Shown: piece after piece, positions 1 to 9,232 of the stretch | Layout: every line of letters begins with the position of its first letter | How positions within the stretch are numbered: the stretch's first letter is position 1 | Source: CAZJAH01 sp964544155 | GTDB lineage: Bacteria; Bacteroidota; Ignavibacteria; Kapaibacteriales; UBA2268 | Assembly (NCBI GenBank): GCA_964544155.1 | Contig: CAZJAH010000002.1 | Coordinates: forward strand, 124,001 to 188,000 | Direction of reading: 5' to 3' | DNA: 64,000 nucleotides | Notes under the pieces: generated by a model | Database searches by the model: none | What the model saw: only the letters and a program-made list of their open reading frames with translations | Told to the model about the DNA's origin: nothing | Program-made: the position numbers and the translations under genes

Positions 1-1
1 A

Positions 2-883
2 AAAAAATACCACAAAAGCGGGAAGGATTTCAGAACCCTTGTATTTATGCAATTCGATCATATCGGAGGTGTTGATACACTTTTTTACAGTATGTCCAAC
101 GCCAGCACAATTATCACTACCGACGACCGCTCGCCTGAAACAGTCTGCCGTATGGTAGAAATGCATAAAGTCGAAGTACTGCCAGTAACGCCGACTTTTA
201 TCAATCTGCTGATAATCAGCGAAGCCTACAAGAACTACGACCTGTCCAGCCTTAAGTACATAACTTACGGCACGGAAGTAATGCCTGAATTTACCCTTAA
301 AAAATGTAACGAAATATTCCCGGATGCCAAACTGCTTCAAAAATACGGCACCACGGAAACCGGCACACTCCGCTCAAAATCCGAAAGCTCAGGATCTACA
401 TGGGTGAAAATCGGAGGTGAAGGCTTTGATACAAAAATTGTTGACGGAATTTTGTATATTAAAGCCGATTCGGCTATGCTCGGGTATCTTAATCACGAAA
501 GCCCATTCACGGATGACGGCTGGTTTATAACAGGCGATGAAGTGGAGCAGAAAGGTGACTACATTCGATTTAAGGGCAGAAAAACGGAGATAATTAATGT
601 AGGCGGAGAAAAAGTTTATCCCGTTGAGGTGGAAAATGTCATACACCAGTATGAAAATGTCGTAGAAGTGACAATTTTCTCAGAAAAAAATAGTATAATG
701 GGAAATATTGTCTGCGCTAATGTCAGATTAAAAAATAAACCTGAAAACGAAAGAAAAGAAGCGGCCAATATTAAAAAATTCTGCCGGGAAAGGCTTGAAA
801 CTTATAAAGTTCCCGTGAAGATAAATTTTGTTCATGAAGAGCAATATTCGGACAGATATAAAAAAAAGAGGCATGCTAAATGA
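2..883 (+). CDS. AMP-forming acyl-CoA synthetase/ligase, 5' partial
   Basis: Adenylate-forming enzyme (ANL superfamily) that activates an acid as acyl-AMP. The frame is open to the left edge, so the N-terminal part, including the first ATP-binding loop, lies outside the window. The visible part has the family motifs in order: DHIGG near the left end, YGTTETG (residues about 115-121 of the visible chain), TGDE, the hinge and C-lid stretch KGRKTEIINVGGEKVYPVEVE-like region, and a Lys/Arg-rich C-terminus where the catalytic lysine normally sits. It overlaps the next gene by 4 bases (ATGA), so translation is probably coupled. Its neighbours are an acetyltransferase and a deacetylase-like protein, which suggests surface-glycan or lipid decoration rather than fatty-acid degradation; that is inference. 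The substrate cannot be read from the sequence. Confidence 0.85.
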   Translation, partial: KKYHKSGKDFRTLVFMQFDHIGGVDTLFYSMSNASTIITTDDRSPETVCRMVEMHKVEVLPVTPTFINLLIISEAYKNYDLSSLKYITYGTEVMPEFTLKKCNEIFPDAKLLQKYGTTETGTLRSKSESSGSTWVKIGGEGFDTKIVDGILYIKADSAMLGYLNHESPFTDDGWFITGDEVEQKGDYIRFKGRKTEIINVGGEKVYPVEVENVIHQYENVVEVTIFSEKNSIMGNIVCANVRLKNKPENERKEAANIKKFCRERLETYKVPVKINFVHEEQYSDRYKKKRHAK

Positions 884-1755
884 TCAGGGAATTTATCAAT
901 AACATCATACCCGCTTTCATTAGGCGGAGATACCGAGCGGCTCAGCAAAAAAAACTTAAAGAGCATGTGCGTTCACTTCCTAAATTATCCTATGAAAAAT
1001 TGGAAGAAATACTTCGGGATGAGCTAGGCCTTAAAACCGGCGACAATGTATTCGTGCACAGCTCCATGGACAGGCTTAATCTGGATTTCCCTTTTTATCA
1101 GGCATTATCCGTTTTAAGAACCATTGTCGGCGATGAAGGAACACTGATTTTCCCTACTTATCCTGAGCTGACATCATACAAATTCTTAAAGGCGGGGCAT
1201 ATTTTCGATATAAATAAAACCCCTTCCTACACAGGAATACTAAGCGAATTTGCCAGAAGGCAGAAAAAAGCCGTCAGGAGCCTCCACCCTACCAAATCTG
1301 TAGCAGCGATAGGCCCCGCGGCCGATGAAATAACTACCTCGCACCATCTTTCTCCTTATCCGTATGATTTTAACAGCCCCTACTATAAAATATGCGAAAT
1401 GGGAGCTAAGATCATCGGCATTGGTGTGATGACTACCTACCTCTCGGCTGTGCATTCTATAGATGATACCCTGAAGGAAAGATTTCCCGTAAACCCCTAT
1501 CATCCGGAGCTATTCAACGCTGAATGTGTTGACACTGCGGGAAACACAGTAATAGTAAAGACTTATGCTCATAATATGAAGAAAATGAATTTCGACCTGC
1601 CGAAATATTTCGCCGATATAAACGATAAAATTTGCAGGGATATAGATATTGAAGGGATGAAGTTCTTTTCCGCCGATGCCGGCGCTATGTACAAAGAAAT
1701 GCGCAGGCTGGCTGAAAATGGAATAACAATTTATTCAAAAAAATATAAAAAATAA
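880..1755 (+). CDS. AAC(3)-family N-acetyltransferase
   Basis: 291-residue protein of the aminoglycoside 3-N-acetyltransferase family, which transfers acetyl from acetyl-CoA to an amino group. Visible family marks are VHSSMDRL near residue 60, the LIFPTYPE strand, SLHPTKSVAAIGP near residue 130, the HHLSPYPYDFNSPYYK segment and the GIGVMTTYLSAVHSIDD stretch carrying the conserved histidine. Length is usual for the family. It overlaps the upstream ligase by 4 bases and shares one base with the downstream gene (TAATG). Family members in surface-polysaccharide loci act on amino sugars; given the neighbours, that is more likely here than drug resistance, but the substrate is inferred. Confidence 0.85.
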   Translation: MIREFINNIIPAFIRRRYRAAQQKKLKEHVRSLPKLSYEKLEEILRDELGLKTGDNVFVHSSMDRLNLDFPFYQALSVLRTIVGDEGTLIFPTYPELTSYKFLKAGHIFDINKTPSYTGILSEFARRQKKAVRSLHPTKSVAAIGPAADEITTSHHLSPYPYDFNSPYYKICEMGAKIIGIGVMTTYLSAVHSIDDTLKERFPVNPYHPELFNAECVDTAGNTVIVKTYAHNMKKMNFDLPKYFADINDKICRDIDIEGMKFFSADAGAMYKEMRRLAENGITIYSKKYKK

Positions 1756-2930
1756 TGAGCAAAATAGCCCTGATATTGACAAACGACTGGGAGTTGTACG
1801 GTGACGGCTCCGGGGATTATTTTGAAGTACAGCATAAACCCCTGGAGAACACTCTCGAACTATTGAGAAAATACGGGGCTAATATAAGTGTAATGGCCGA
1901 AGTTCTTCAGCAGCTCACATTTAAGGATTTCGGCGTAGAGCATCATTTCGCTCGCGAGGCATCACAGGCCTGGGAAGATATTATCCGTTCAACGGTCAGA
2001 CAGGGCTCAGATGTACAGCTTCACCTGCATCCGCAATGGAAGGACGCGGAATTCGGCAACGGACGCTGGAAACTCAGTATGCGCTACTGGAAGCTGTCCT
2101 CTTTATCCGAAATGAATATCATCGCCCTGATGTTAAAAGGAAAGAATTACCTGGAAAGCCTACTCAAGCCGCAGGACCATCTCTATAGATGCACATTTTT
2201 CCGGGCCGGAAATTACTGCCTGCAGCCTTCGGATAAAGTTATACGAGCAATGAAAGCGGCAGGCCTGAAATATGATACTTCAGTTACCAAAGGCCTTAAA
2301 AGCGACCGTTTCTATGATTTCAGAAAGGCGCATTCCAACATTCTGCCCTGGCATACTGACTCGGAAGACATAAATAAGCCCGGCGAAAAAGGCAGGGGTG
2401 TGATAGAATTTCCAATTTATTCCGAATCATCCGGTGATTCGCCTGCTTTAAGAAAATTCAGCCCCGGGTTGTACTATAAATTGAAGTACGGAACTTCCAT
2501 TCCCCATAACGAGCTTGAATGGCTGAAAAAGAAGGATGAGGTAAAAAATTCCCGCTATCCCCGGGAAAACAGGTTCTACAAACAAAATATCAAAAAAAGC
2601 CCAAAATTTTACCTTGATTCCATTTATTCCAAAAATGTAACTCAACTGGACTACGACCAGCTTCCGGCTACGGCTTTCATCAAAATGCTGAAAAACATAC
2701 TCAATAATAAATCCAACCACAAGCTGTTCGAAAAAGGCAATGTACTGCCCGTTATCGCTTCAGGCCATATGAAAGATATACACAACACCGATAATATCAG
2801 GCTCATTCTCGAAGGGATAGACAAAGAACTGCGGCCCGATGTTACCTACCAGACTCTTTCGGAAGCCGCGGAATACTGGGAGTCCGGAGCTTACGAACTA
2901 AAAAATGATATAACAAAAGCGGAGAAATAA
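1755..2930 (+). CDS. Polysaccharide deacetylase-like (NodB-type) protein
   Basis: 391-residue protein resembling the carbohydrate esterase 4 / NodB-homology fold. TNDWE near the N-terminus fits the first metal-binding Asp region, QLHLHPQW supplies a His-x-His motif like the second metal site, and FRAGNYCLQPS fits the conserved R-x-G strand. A late SGHMKDIHN segment may supply the distal His. There is no signal peptide, so it is probably cytoplasmic or membrane-peripheral. It shares one base with the genes on both sides. A role in modifying a surface glycan together with the two upstream genes is inferred; the exact substrate is unknown. Confidence 0.72.
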   Translation: MSKIALILTNDWELYGDGSGDYFEVQHKPLENTLELLRKYGANISVMAEVLQQLTFKDFGVEHHFAREASQAWEDIIRSTVRQGSDVQLHLHPQWKDAEFGNGRWKLSMRYWKLSSLSEMNIIALMLKGKNYLESLLKPQDHLYRCTFFRAGNYCLQPSDKVIRAMKAAGLKYDTSVTKGLKSDRFYDFRKAHSNILPWHTDSEDINKPGEKGRGVIEFPIYSESSGDSPALRKFSPGLYYKLKYGTSIPHNELEWLKKKDEVKNSRYPRENRFYKQNIKKSPKFYLDSIYSKNVTQLDYDQLPATAFIKMLKNILNNKSNHKLFEKGNVLPVIASGHMKDIHNTDNIRLILEGIDKELRPDVTYQTLSEAAEYWESGAYELKNDITKAEK

Positions 2931-4195
2931 TGAACGTACTGGTTATTGGAAGCGGCGGCAGGGAACACGCTCTGGCAAGGTATATCAATGCGTCCCCCGG
3001 ATGCGGACGGCTTTACTGTGCCCCCGGCAACCCCGGCACCGCCCGATTAGGAAATAATGTTAATATCGATATTAGTCAGCACAAAGAAGTATCAGAATTT
3101 GCCAAAGAAAATGAAATTTCGCTTGTGATTATAGGACCCGAGCAGCCACTAGCTGAAGGACTTGCCGACAGCCTCAGGATCGACGGCGTGAAAGTTTTCG
3201 GGCCGGATATGAAGGCCGCTATGCTGGAAACATCAAAGGACTTCGCCAAGGAATTTATGGCAAGGCACAATATACCCACAGCGGCTTACAGGTCATTCAC
3301 TCATAATGAGATGGATAGCGCCCTGGAATACCTTAAAGGCTGCCCATATCCGGTTGTGCTGAAAGCTGACGGACTCGCCGCGGGCAAAGGAGTTATTATT
3401 TGCGGCAATTACGGGGAAGCGAAAGAATACCTGGAGAAAATGTTCGACGGGCTATTCAAAGAAGCAGGTAAAAGAGTAGTTATCGAAGAATTTCTCGAAG
3501 GAGAGGAGGCCTCTGTATTCGCTATAAGCGACGGCAGGGATTTCATTACCCTGGCGCCCTCACAGGACCATAAACGCGCCCTTGACGGCGACAAAGGCCC
3601 TAACACCGGCGGTATGGGAGCTTACGCGCCTACACCGGTTGTGACTGAAGAAATACTTAAGAAGATCGAGAATACAGTGATCCGCCCGGCTATCGACGGG
3701 TGTGCGGAAGAAGGCAATCCCTACATAGGCTGCCTTTATGCCGGGTTGATGATAAAGGACGGTGATGCCAAAGTAGTTGAATTCAACGCACGTTTCGGCG
3801 ATCCGGAAACACAGGCCGTTCTAACGGTATTCGACGGCGACCTGCTTGGGCTGCTCTATTCGGCGGCAGAGGGCAAACTTGACAAAAGCAAGCTCTATAC
3901 CCGCGCGAAAAGCAATGCCTGCTGCGTGATCATGGCAGCCGGAGGATACCCCGGAAGCTACGAAAAAGGCCGTGAGATAAGCGGCGCTTTCGTAGAAAAT
4001 GAAGCTATTGTATTCCATGCCGGTACTAAGGAAGAAGACGGCAGGCTGCTCACTAACGGCGGCAGAGTGCTCGGAGTGACCGCCATCGGCGAAACTCTCG
4101 GAAAAGCGATAGACCTGGCGTATCAGGCGGCTTACAGGATTAACTTTGAAGGTAAATATTTTCGAAAGGATATTGGCCGGAAAGGCCTGGTATGA
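2930..4195 (+). CDS. purD: Phosphoribosylamine-glycine ligase (GARS)
   Basis: Second step of de novo purine synthesis: joins glycine to 5-phosphoribosylamine using ATP. The 421-residue chain has the usual length and all marks of the family: N-terminal VLVIGSGGREHALA, VVLKADGLAAGKGV in the ATP-grasp domain, GPNTGGMGAYAP, and the FNARFGDPETQ metal-binding segment. The start shares one base with the stop of the deacetylase-like gene (TAATG) and the end overlaps the DCC-family gene by 4 bases, so this housekeeping gene sits inside an otherwise glycan-related transcript. purE lies about 32 kb away on the opposite strand, so the purine genes are dispersed. Confidence 0.97.
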   Translation: MNVLVIGSGGREHALARYINASPGCGRLYCAPGNPGTARLGNNVNIDISQHKEVSEFAKENEISLVIIGPEQPLAEGLADSLRIDGVKVFGPDMKAAMLETSKDFAKEFMARHNIPTAAYRSFTHNEMDSALEYLKGCPYPVVLKADGLAAGKGVIICGNYGEAKEYLEKMFDGLFKEAGKRVVIEEFLEGEEASVFAISDGRDFITLAPSQDHKRALDGDKGPNTGGMGAYAPTPVVTEEILKKIENTVIRPAIDGCAEEGNPYIGCLYAGLMIKDGDAKVVEFNARFGDPETQAVLTVFDGDLLGLLYSAAEGKLDKSKLYTRAKSNACCVIMAAGGYPGSYEKGREISGAFVENEAIVFHAGTKEEDGRLLTNGGRVLGVTAIGETLGKAIDLAYQAAYRINFEGKYFRKDIGRKGLV

Positions 4196-4560
4196 AGCAC
4201 ACGGTGATATACGACGGCAGCTGCGGCATCTGTACCGCGGCTGCCCGCTATATACTTAAGAAGGACAAAAAAAGAATTTTTGATATAGCTCCCTACCAGT
4301 TTACCGACCTGAAAGCCATCAATGAAAATCTGGATGAAGACAAAGCCTCGCGGCAGGTTTACCTGGCAATGGCCGGCGGGAGGCTATACGGCGGCTCCAG
4401 AGCCGTTTTCGAAATAGCTAAGCGTATGCCCTTTCCCTGGAAGCTCGGCGGCATATTCGCGAATAGCTCCGCGGCTTTATTTAATCCTTTTTATCGTTTA
4501 ATTGCCCGTAACCGGGCTAAAATATCCCAATGGCTGGGCATGACGAAATGCGATCTGTGA
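4192..4560 (+). CDS. DCC-family thiol-disulfide oxidoreductase (DUF393)
   Basis: 122-residue protein of the DCC family (YuxK-like). The family signature Asp-x-x-Cys-x-x-Cys is visible as YDGSCGIC at residues 6-13, followed by the typical RRAVFEIAKRMP-like middle segment (here GGSRAVFEIAKRMPFPW) and a C-terminal hydrophobic part with YRLIARNR. Small thioredoxin-like redox proteins of this family have no well-defined substrate. It overlaps purD by 4 bases and is the last gene of the rightward transcript. The following 205 bases contain no gene and no clear terminator hairpin. Confidence 0.85.
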   Translation: MKHTVIYDGSCGICTAAARYILKKDKKRIFDIAPYQFTDLKAINENLDEDKASRQVYLAMAGGRLYGGSRAVFEIAKRMPFPWKLGGIFANSSAALFNPFYRLIARNRAKISQWLGMTKCDL

Positions 4561-4765
4561 GCTGTTAGAGTTTATTTAGATAATTTGGTCGCCTGGTAAC
4601 TGTAAAAAGTTCTTCGATTAACTAAGCTGAAATAACAGCAGTATACTGCCGTAATTTGATCTATTTTTACCTGCATCCCTTTGCTCCACACTCACTTGAT
4701 ATGCCTCTGGCAGTGATAATTGGCAATATATAATTAAGGCAGGAACTATTTTCTGCTTTAGTTAT

Positions 4766-5572
4766 TCATAAATCCATTTCCAATACTACCGGGCAGTGGT
4801 CGGAGCCTTCCTGATCGGGCTGTTGAAGTGCGTTCCTGATTTTTCCTGAGAGGTTATCAGTCACAAAGTGGTAGTCGATCCTCCAGCCGACGTTATTCTC
4901 GCGGGCGCGCCCTCTCTGGCTCCACCAGGTATAATGGCCGCCTTCGCTTACTACTGCCCTGAAAGTATCTATATAGCCGTTATCCGCCAGGCGGTCAAGC
5001 TTGAGCCTCTCTATAGGCATAAATCCGGAAGTCCCCACGTTCTGCTTTGGCCGTGCGAGGTCTATTTCCTTATGCGCGGTATTGTAATCGCCTGATATGA
5101 TCAGTTTTTTGCCTTGCTTTTTGAGCTTTTCGGTATATTCAAAAAGCGCGTCGTAGAAATCCAGCTTGTATTCGAGCCTGTCAGAATCAGCGTATCCTTT
5201 TGGGAAGTAGATGTTAAATATGATGAAATCTTCAAAATCAAGCTCCAGTATCCTGCCTTCGATATCGAACCTATCGATGCCGAGCCCCATCTTAACTGAC
5301 CTTGGCTTTTCTCTTGAAAATACCGCTACTCCGCTGTATCCCTTTTTGCTTTTGGCTGGATTATAAAAGCTGTGGTACCCTTCGGGGCAGAGCAGTTCCG
5401 GTTTGATCTGCTCCACATCAGCTTTTATTTCCTGCATACAGAGTATATCGGGTGATTCCTTTTCAATATATTCAAAGAGCTTATTTTCTTTGGTTATTTT
5501 ATCATATTTTCTGCTGGGGTTTTGGCCGCTTACAGACCTATACCCGTTAATGTTCCAGCTAATTATCTTCAT
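4766..5572 (-). CDS. xthA: Exodeoxyribonuclease III / AP endonuclease
   Basis: Mg-dependent 3'-5' exonuclease and apurinic endonuclease of base-excision repair. Motifs of the exonuclease-endonuclease-phosphatase fold are present: ISWNINGYRS at the N-terminus, LCMQEIKAD with the metal-binding Glu, SGDYNTAHKEIDL, the WRIDYHF segment and the C-terminal GSDHCPV with the catalytic Asp-His pair. About 268 residues, normal length. The start is ATG at 5572, overlapping the TGA of the upstream histidine kinase; a GTG directly before it (5575) is in frame, but the GGAGG sequence lies only one base from that GTG, so ATG fits better. Confidence 0.93.
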   Translation of the reverse strand: MKIISWNINGYRSVSGQNPSRKYDKITKENKLFEYIEKESPDILCMQEIKADVEQIKPELLCPEGYHSFYNPAKSKKGYSGVAVFSREKPRSVKMGLGIDRFDIEGRILELDFEDFIIFNIYFPKGYADSDRLEYKLDFYDALFEYTEKLKKQGKKLIISGDYNTAHKEIDLARPKQNVGTSGFMPIERLKLDRLADNGYIDTFRAVVSEGGHYTWWSQRGRARENNVGWRIDYHFVTDNLSGKIRNALQQPDQEGSDHCPVVLEMDL

Positions 5573-7191
5573 CACGCCTCCATATTTTCCATTTCTTTAT
5601 TTCCTGCCTGAAGGATAAGGTGGAATGTGGTACCCTCGCCCGGCTCACTTTCCACTTCTATAGTACCTCTATTCTTTTGAGCCAGGTCATGGCATAATAT
5701 AAGCCCAAGGCCCGTACCCTGTTCGTTATCGGTGCCGGGAGTACTTTTCTGCTTATCAATCCTGAATAATGTATCTATCTTTTCCCTGCTCATCCCGACA
5801 CCTGTATCCGAAACAGAGATAATAATATTTTTCTTTCTTTTCCTGGCGGATACCATAATCTTGCCGTTTTTTGGTGTAAACTTCACTGCATTGGATACAA
5901 GGTTTCTGATAATGGTATTTGTCATATTCAAGTCGGCATAAAGATAAATCTCTTCATCCACATCATTGTCCAGTTCGATATTTTTTTGTTTTGCTCTTGT
6001 ATTGATGATCTGGAAAATAATGTCCACCAAATTATGAAGCTGGAAATGGCTCGGTTCGTACTGAATACTACCTCTTTGTATGCGTGACCATTCCAGTAGG
6101 TTCTCAAGCAGCTTAAAGAGATTCTGTGCCGATTTGTGAAGGTCTTTAGCGCATTGCTTTATTTCATCTTTATCAAGATTATCAACATCCTTATCCAGAG
6201 TTTCGGTATATCCGAGCAGCCCCTGAAATGGCCCTTTAAGATCGTGAGCGATGATAGAAAAGAACCTATCCTTGCTGGCGTTCAATTCCCTCAGACTTTT
6301 TTCTGATTCTTCTAACTTAGCGTTGAGCTGGGTCATTTCACTGGCATTCTGCTCAACCATATCCTTAGTGATCTGCATTTCTTCTATCAGTCTTGTGATC
6401 TCTTCATCGGCATTGACAATATCGGTAATATCCCTGACGAAACCGCATATAAGCCTTTCATGATCATAATCCACAATAGTCATGGTCAGTTCCAAAGGAA
6501 AGATATTTCCGGTTTTTCGTCTCGCGTAAAATTCCATTTTCTTATGAAAAAATCCCGGGTCATTGGAATTTTTCCACCCGTGAAATTCAAGTTTGAAGTT
6601 TGGTATGTAATTTTCGGTGATGATGAGATCGTAAATTTTTTTTCCTATTGCTTCCTTTTCTGAATATCCAAATATTTTAAAAGCCGAATTGTTCCAAAAG
6701 AAAACCTCGGCATCAGTATTCATAAAGAAGATACCGTCCCTTGCGGCATTGAGAATATGCCTGTACTTCTTTTCCCTCCTGATAGCCTCGTACTGCGCTT
6801 TTTCGCGGTTTAATTCCTGATTGTGTTTATAGATAGCAAATTCAACCATTACCGGAAGATCATCATAAAATTCATTTTTAAAGACTATACCGGCCGGTGC
6901 AAGTTCTTTAGCTCGGTTCATTATCTTGTTGGATTTTGAGCCGGTAATAAATATTATTGGTATATCTATTATCTTCTTGATAATCGCTGCCGCGTCTATG
7001 CCATCCAAATTGCCCGGAAGAACGATATCCATTAAGGCAATATCCGGATGGATCTTTTCGGCTGTTTTTATGGCTTCACCGGCAGTTCTTACGGAATGAA
7101 TATCTTTAAATCCATGATTTCTGAGTATCCGGATAAATCTCCCAGCAATCAGCTCCTGGTCTTCTACTAGTAAAATTTTGGGATCTTTCAT
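5572..7191 (-). CDS. Receiver-PAS-histidine kinase hybrid
   Basis: 539-residue cytoplasmic signalling protein without membrane segments. Domain order: CheY-like receiver (residues 4-122; acidic pair E10/D11, phospho-acceptor D55, T83, K105), PAS domain (about 145-262), coiled coil (265-308), HisKA with H316 in FFSIIAHDLKG, and HATPase with N430/N434 (N box), SDTGVGMS (G1) and GTGLGL (G2). All catalytic residues are present, so it should autophosphorylate. An N-terminal receiver suggests it takes phosphate or input from another kinase; no separate response regulator is next to it. Its stop overlaps the start of exonuclease III, so the two are translationally coupled, an unusual partner. The signal is unknown. 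Confidence 0.93.
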   Translation of the reverse strand: MKDPKILLVEDQELIAGRFIRILRNHGFKDIHSVRTAGEAIKTAEKIHPDIALMDIVLPGNLDGIDAAAIIKKIIDIPIIFITGSKSNKIMNRAKELAPAGIVFKNEFYDDLPVMVEFAIYKHNQELNREKAQYEAIRREKKYRHILNAARDGIFFMNTDAEVFFWNNSAFKIFGYSEKEAIGKKIYDLIITENYIPNFKLEFHGWKNSNDPGFFHKKMEFYARRKTGNIFPLELTMTIVDYDHERLICGFVRDITDIVNADEEITRLIEEMQITKDMVEQNASEMTQLNAKLEESEKSLRELNASKDRFFSIIAHDLKGPFQGLLGYTETLDKDVDNLDKDEIKQCAKDLHKSAQNLFKLLENLLEWSRIQRGSIQYEPSHFQLHNLVDIIFQIINTRAKQKNIELDNDVDEEIYLYADLNMTNTIIRNLVSNAVKFTPKNGKIMVSARKRKKNIIISVSDTGVGMSREKIDTLFRIDKQKSTPGTDNEQGTGLGLILCHDLAQKNRGTIEVESEPGEGTTFHLILQAGNKEMENMEA

Positions 7192-7261
7192 TTATTTAAG
7201 GCTTTAATATTATTTTTAACTAATATAATATTTTTAAAGAAATAAAAACATTAATTCAAAA

Positions 7262-8611
7262 TTAAATTATATATTTTTTGTTAAGAACCGGCCTGACAAT
7301 ATCGCCGCTGAATCCTCTATCCTGCAATATTTCCAGGAAGTTAAGAAATGAATCACCATCTCCGTGAACAGCAAATATTTTCGCTGGATTTGATTCCAGG
7401 AAGAAATTGATCATATCATCAGGGTAAGAGTGTGAGCTTAAACGGTAAACACCCAGTTCGCAACCACGGAAAACCTTTTTTCCTCCGAATTCAAATTTCA
7501 CGTTTTTTTCAGAATTTGCCAAAGCAACTCCTGGAGAGTCGGGGTCCATATAGCCCGTTATGGCTATTCCGTAATTGGGGAGCCGCATCCATTCAAGAGC
7601 AAGATTGTATGAGAGAGTGTTTTTAACCAGCATTCCGTTAGAAACGATAACAAGCGATGCTTCCTTGAAGAATTTGTTCCTGGATATGTTTTCTCTATCA
7701 ATCCTGTGCTGGCGTATGTCTGAAATCTCAAATCCCTGTCTGAGCATTTCTTCCTCATAGCAATATATATCGTACACGCGTGAGATCTTCTGCCCCAGCC
7801 CCGCGGAATAAACAGGCAAATGGGGTATTTTACCTGATACCATCATGTCATGGCAGATCTTCAGCAGCTCCTGAGTTTTGCCGAGCGAGAAAGCGGGCAG
7901 CAGTACAGAGCCATTACTGTCGGCCACTCTATTTATGAATGCCGCAAGCCGTTTTAGTTCATCTTTTCTGGGGGGCAGTTCGCCCGGGGCGAAATTAGTT
8001 ATTTCAGTGATCAGCACGTCAAACGGGCCCCCGGGGGGCTTTGCTCCTTTGATGAGGGCGCTATTGCTTAAGTTATAATCACCGGTATAGAATATCCTTT
8101 TTCCCAAGCCTTCCAGCAGGATTGACGCTGCTCCAAGTACATGCCCCGCGGGATAGAACTTAAACGATGTACCGACTTCATCGGCTTTAATTGATTTTCT
8201 GTACTTAATGCCGCGATTAACCAGTGGGATTTTCTCCAGCATTTCGCTTGAGTAAAGTGAGAGCATATCCGCCGAAAATTCATTAACAAGGTCTGTCCTC
8301 AGTATTCTGGCGGTATCTTTAATCATTAGCGGAAGTATATCCCTGGTCGGATAAGTACTGAAGAGCTTAAGATGGGGAAATAACTTTAATGCGTACGGGA
8401 TAGCCCCTGTATGGTCAGTGTGTGAGTGTGAAATAAGCAGGTAATCTGTTTGTTCATTCTCAATAAATTCAAACGCAGGCAGAGCCTCTTTATCGCGTTT
8501 ATTGGGATGCAGGCCGGAATCCAGGATAAAACCTGTACTGCCAATTTTCGCGTATATGGAATTAGCACCTATTTCATCCGTCCCGCCAAGGAATACAAGT
8601 GATACATCCAT
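7262..8611 (-). CDS. Beta-CASP metallo-beta-lactamase, predicted RNA nuclease
   Basis: 449-residue protein of the metallo-beta-lactamase fold with a beta-CASP insertion, the family of CPSF-73-like and RNase J-like RNA nucleases. The metal-binding motif HSHTDH is at residues 62-67, the next His in GHVLGAASI, and the bridging Asp in TGDYN. Beta-CASP marks are LLPAFSLGKTQE, SNGMLVKN, ITGYMDPDSPG and AVHGDGDS near the C-terminus. No signal peptide, so it acts in the cytoplasm. It starts one base after the gmk stop codon and is probably cotranscribed with it. A role in RNA processing or decay follows from the family; the target is not known. Confidence 0.85.
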   Translation of the reverse strand: MDVSLVFLGGTDEIGANSIYAKIGSTGFILDSGLHPNKRDKEALPAFEFIENEQTDYLLISHSHTDHTGAIPYALKLFPHLKLFSTYPTRDILPLMIKDTARILRTDLVNEFSADMLSLYSSEMLEKIPLVNRGIKYRKSIKADEVGTSFKFYPAGHVLGAASILLEGLGKRIFYTGDYNLSNSALIKGAKPPGGPFDVLITEITNFAPGELPPRKDELKRLAAFINRVADSNGSVLLPAFSLGKTQELLKICHDMMVSGKIPHLPVYSAGLGQKISRVYDIYCYEEEMLRQGFEISDIRQHRIDRENISRNKFFKEASLVIVSNGMLVKNTLSYNLALEWMRLPNYGIAITGYMDPDSPGVALANSEKNVKFEFGGKKVFRGCELGVYRLSSHSYPDDMINFFLESNPAKIFAVHGDGDSFLNFLEILQDRGFSGDIVRPVLNKKYII

Positions 8612-8612
8612 A

Positions 8613-9185
8613 TTACTTCTTCAGGTGCTTAGCGGCTATTTCTTCAATTTGCCTAAAAGTATCCTGCAAATTGTCGTTAATTATAACATAGTCGAATCCT
8701 TCAGTCATATCCATTTCCATTTTTGCTCTTGCAAGGCGTGTTTCTATCTCTTTATCGGATTCTGTACTGCGCGAAGTAAGCCTCTGCTTCAGCGCTTCCT
8801 CTGACGGCGGCATCAGGAATACCAGCATGGAATCTTCGGGATATTTTAACTTAAGGTTTAACGCACCTTTAACATCGACATCGAATATCAGTATCTCATC
8901 GGTGCTCAGAGCGTTTTCAATTTCTGAGCGAAGAGTGCCGTAATAATTACCGAATATCTCTTCGTATTCTACCAGCTCGCCGTTTTTTATTTTTTTTTGA
9001 AAGTCATCCTTACTGATATAAATATAATCTACTCCATATGTTTCATTTGGCCGTTTATTGCGAGTGGTAGCCGAAACTGAAAACCTCATGTTTGGATAAA
9101 TTTTCATTAAGTGCCGTACAACTGTGGTTTTACCACCGCCGCTGGGTGAGGAAATTACTATCAGGCTTTTTGGTTTTGAGTCCAT
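8613..9185 (-). CDS. gmk: Guanylate kinase
   Basis: ATP:GMP phosphotransferase, making GDP. The 190-residue chain begins with LIVISSPSGGGKTTV (Walker A P-loop, SGGGKT) and has the GMP-binding stretch with SVSATTRNKRPNE and GVDYIYISKDDF, plus EEIFGNYYGT. Length is typical. An AAGGATAAA sequence precedes the ATG. It lies 47 bases after the 876-residue repeat protein and one base before the beta-CASP nuclease, which suggests a common leftward transcript. Confidence 0.97.
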   Translation of the reverse strand: MDSKPKSLIVISSPSGGGKTTVVRHLMKIYPNMRFSVSATTRNKRPNETYGVDYIYISKDDFQKKIKNGELVEYEEIFGNYYGTLRSEIENALSTDEILIFDVDVKGALNLKLKYPEDSMLVFLMPPSEEALKQRLTSRSTESDKEIETRLARAKMEMDMTEGFDYVIINDNLQDTFRQIEEIAAKHLKK

Positions 9186-9232
9186 AATATTTTTTATCCT
9201 TAAATAAATCTATTTAAAAATGACATAAGCTA

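Noticed and set aside
880..1755. Aminoglycoside resistance gene
   Set aside because: The fold matches AAC(3), but overlap with a ligase and deacetylase-like gene points to glycan metabolism; no resistance element is nearby.
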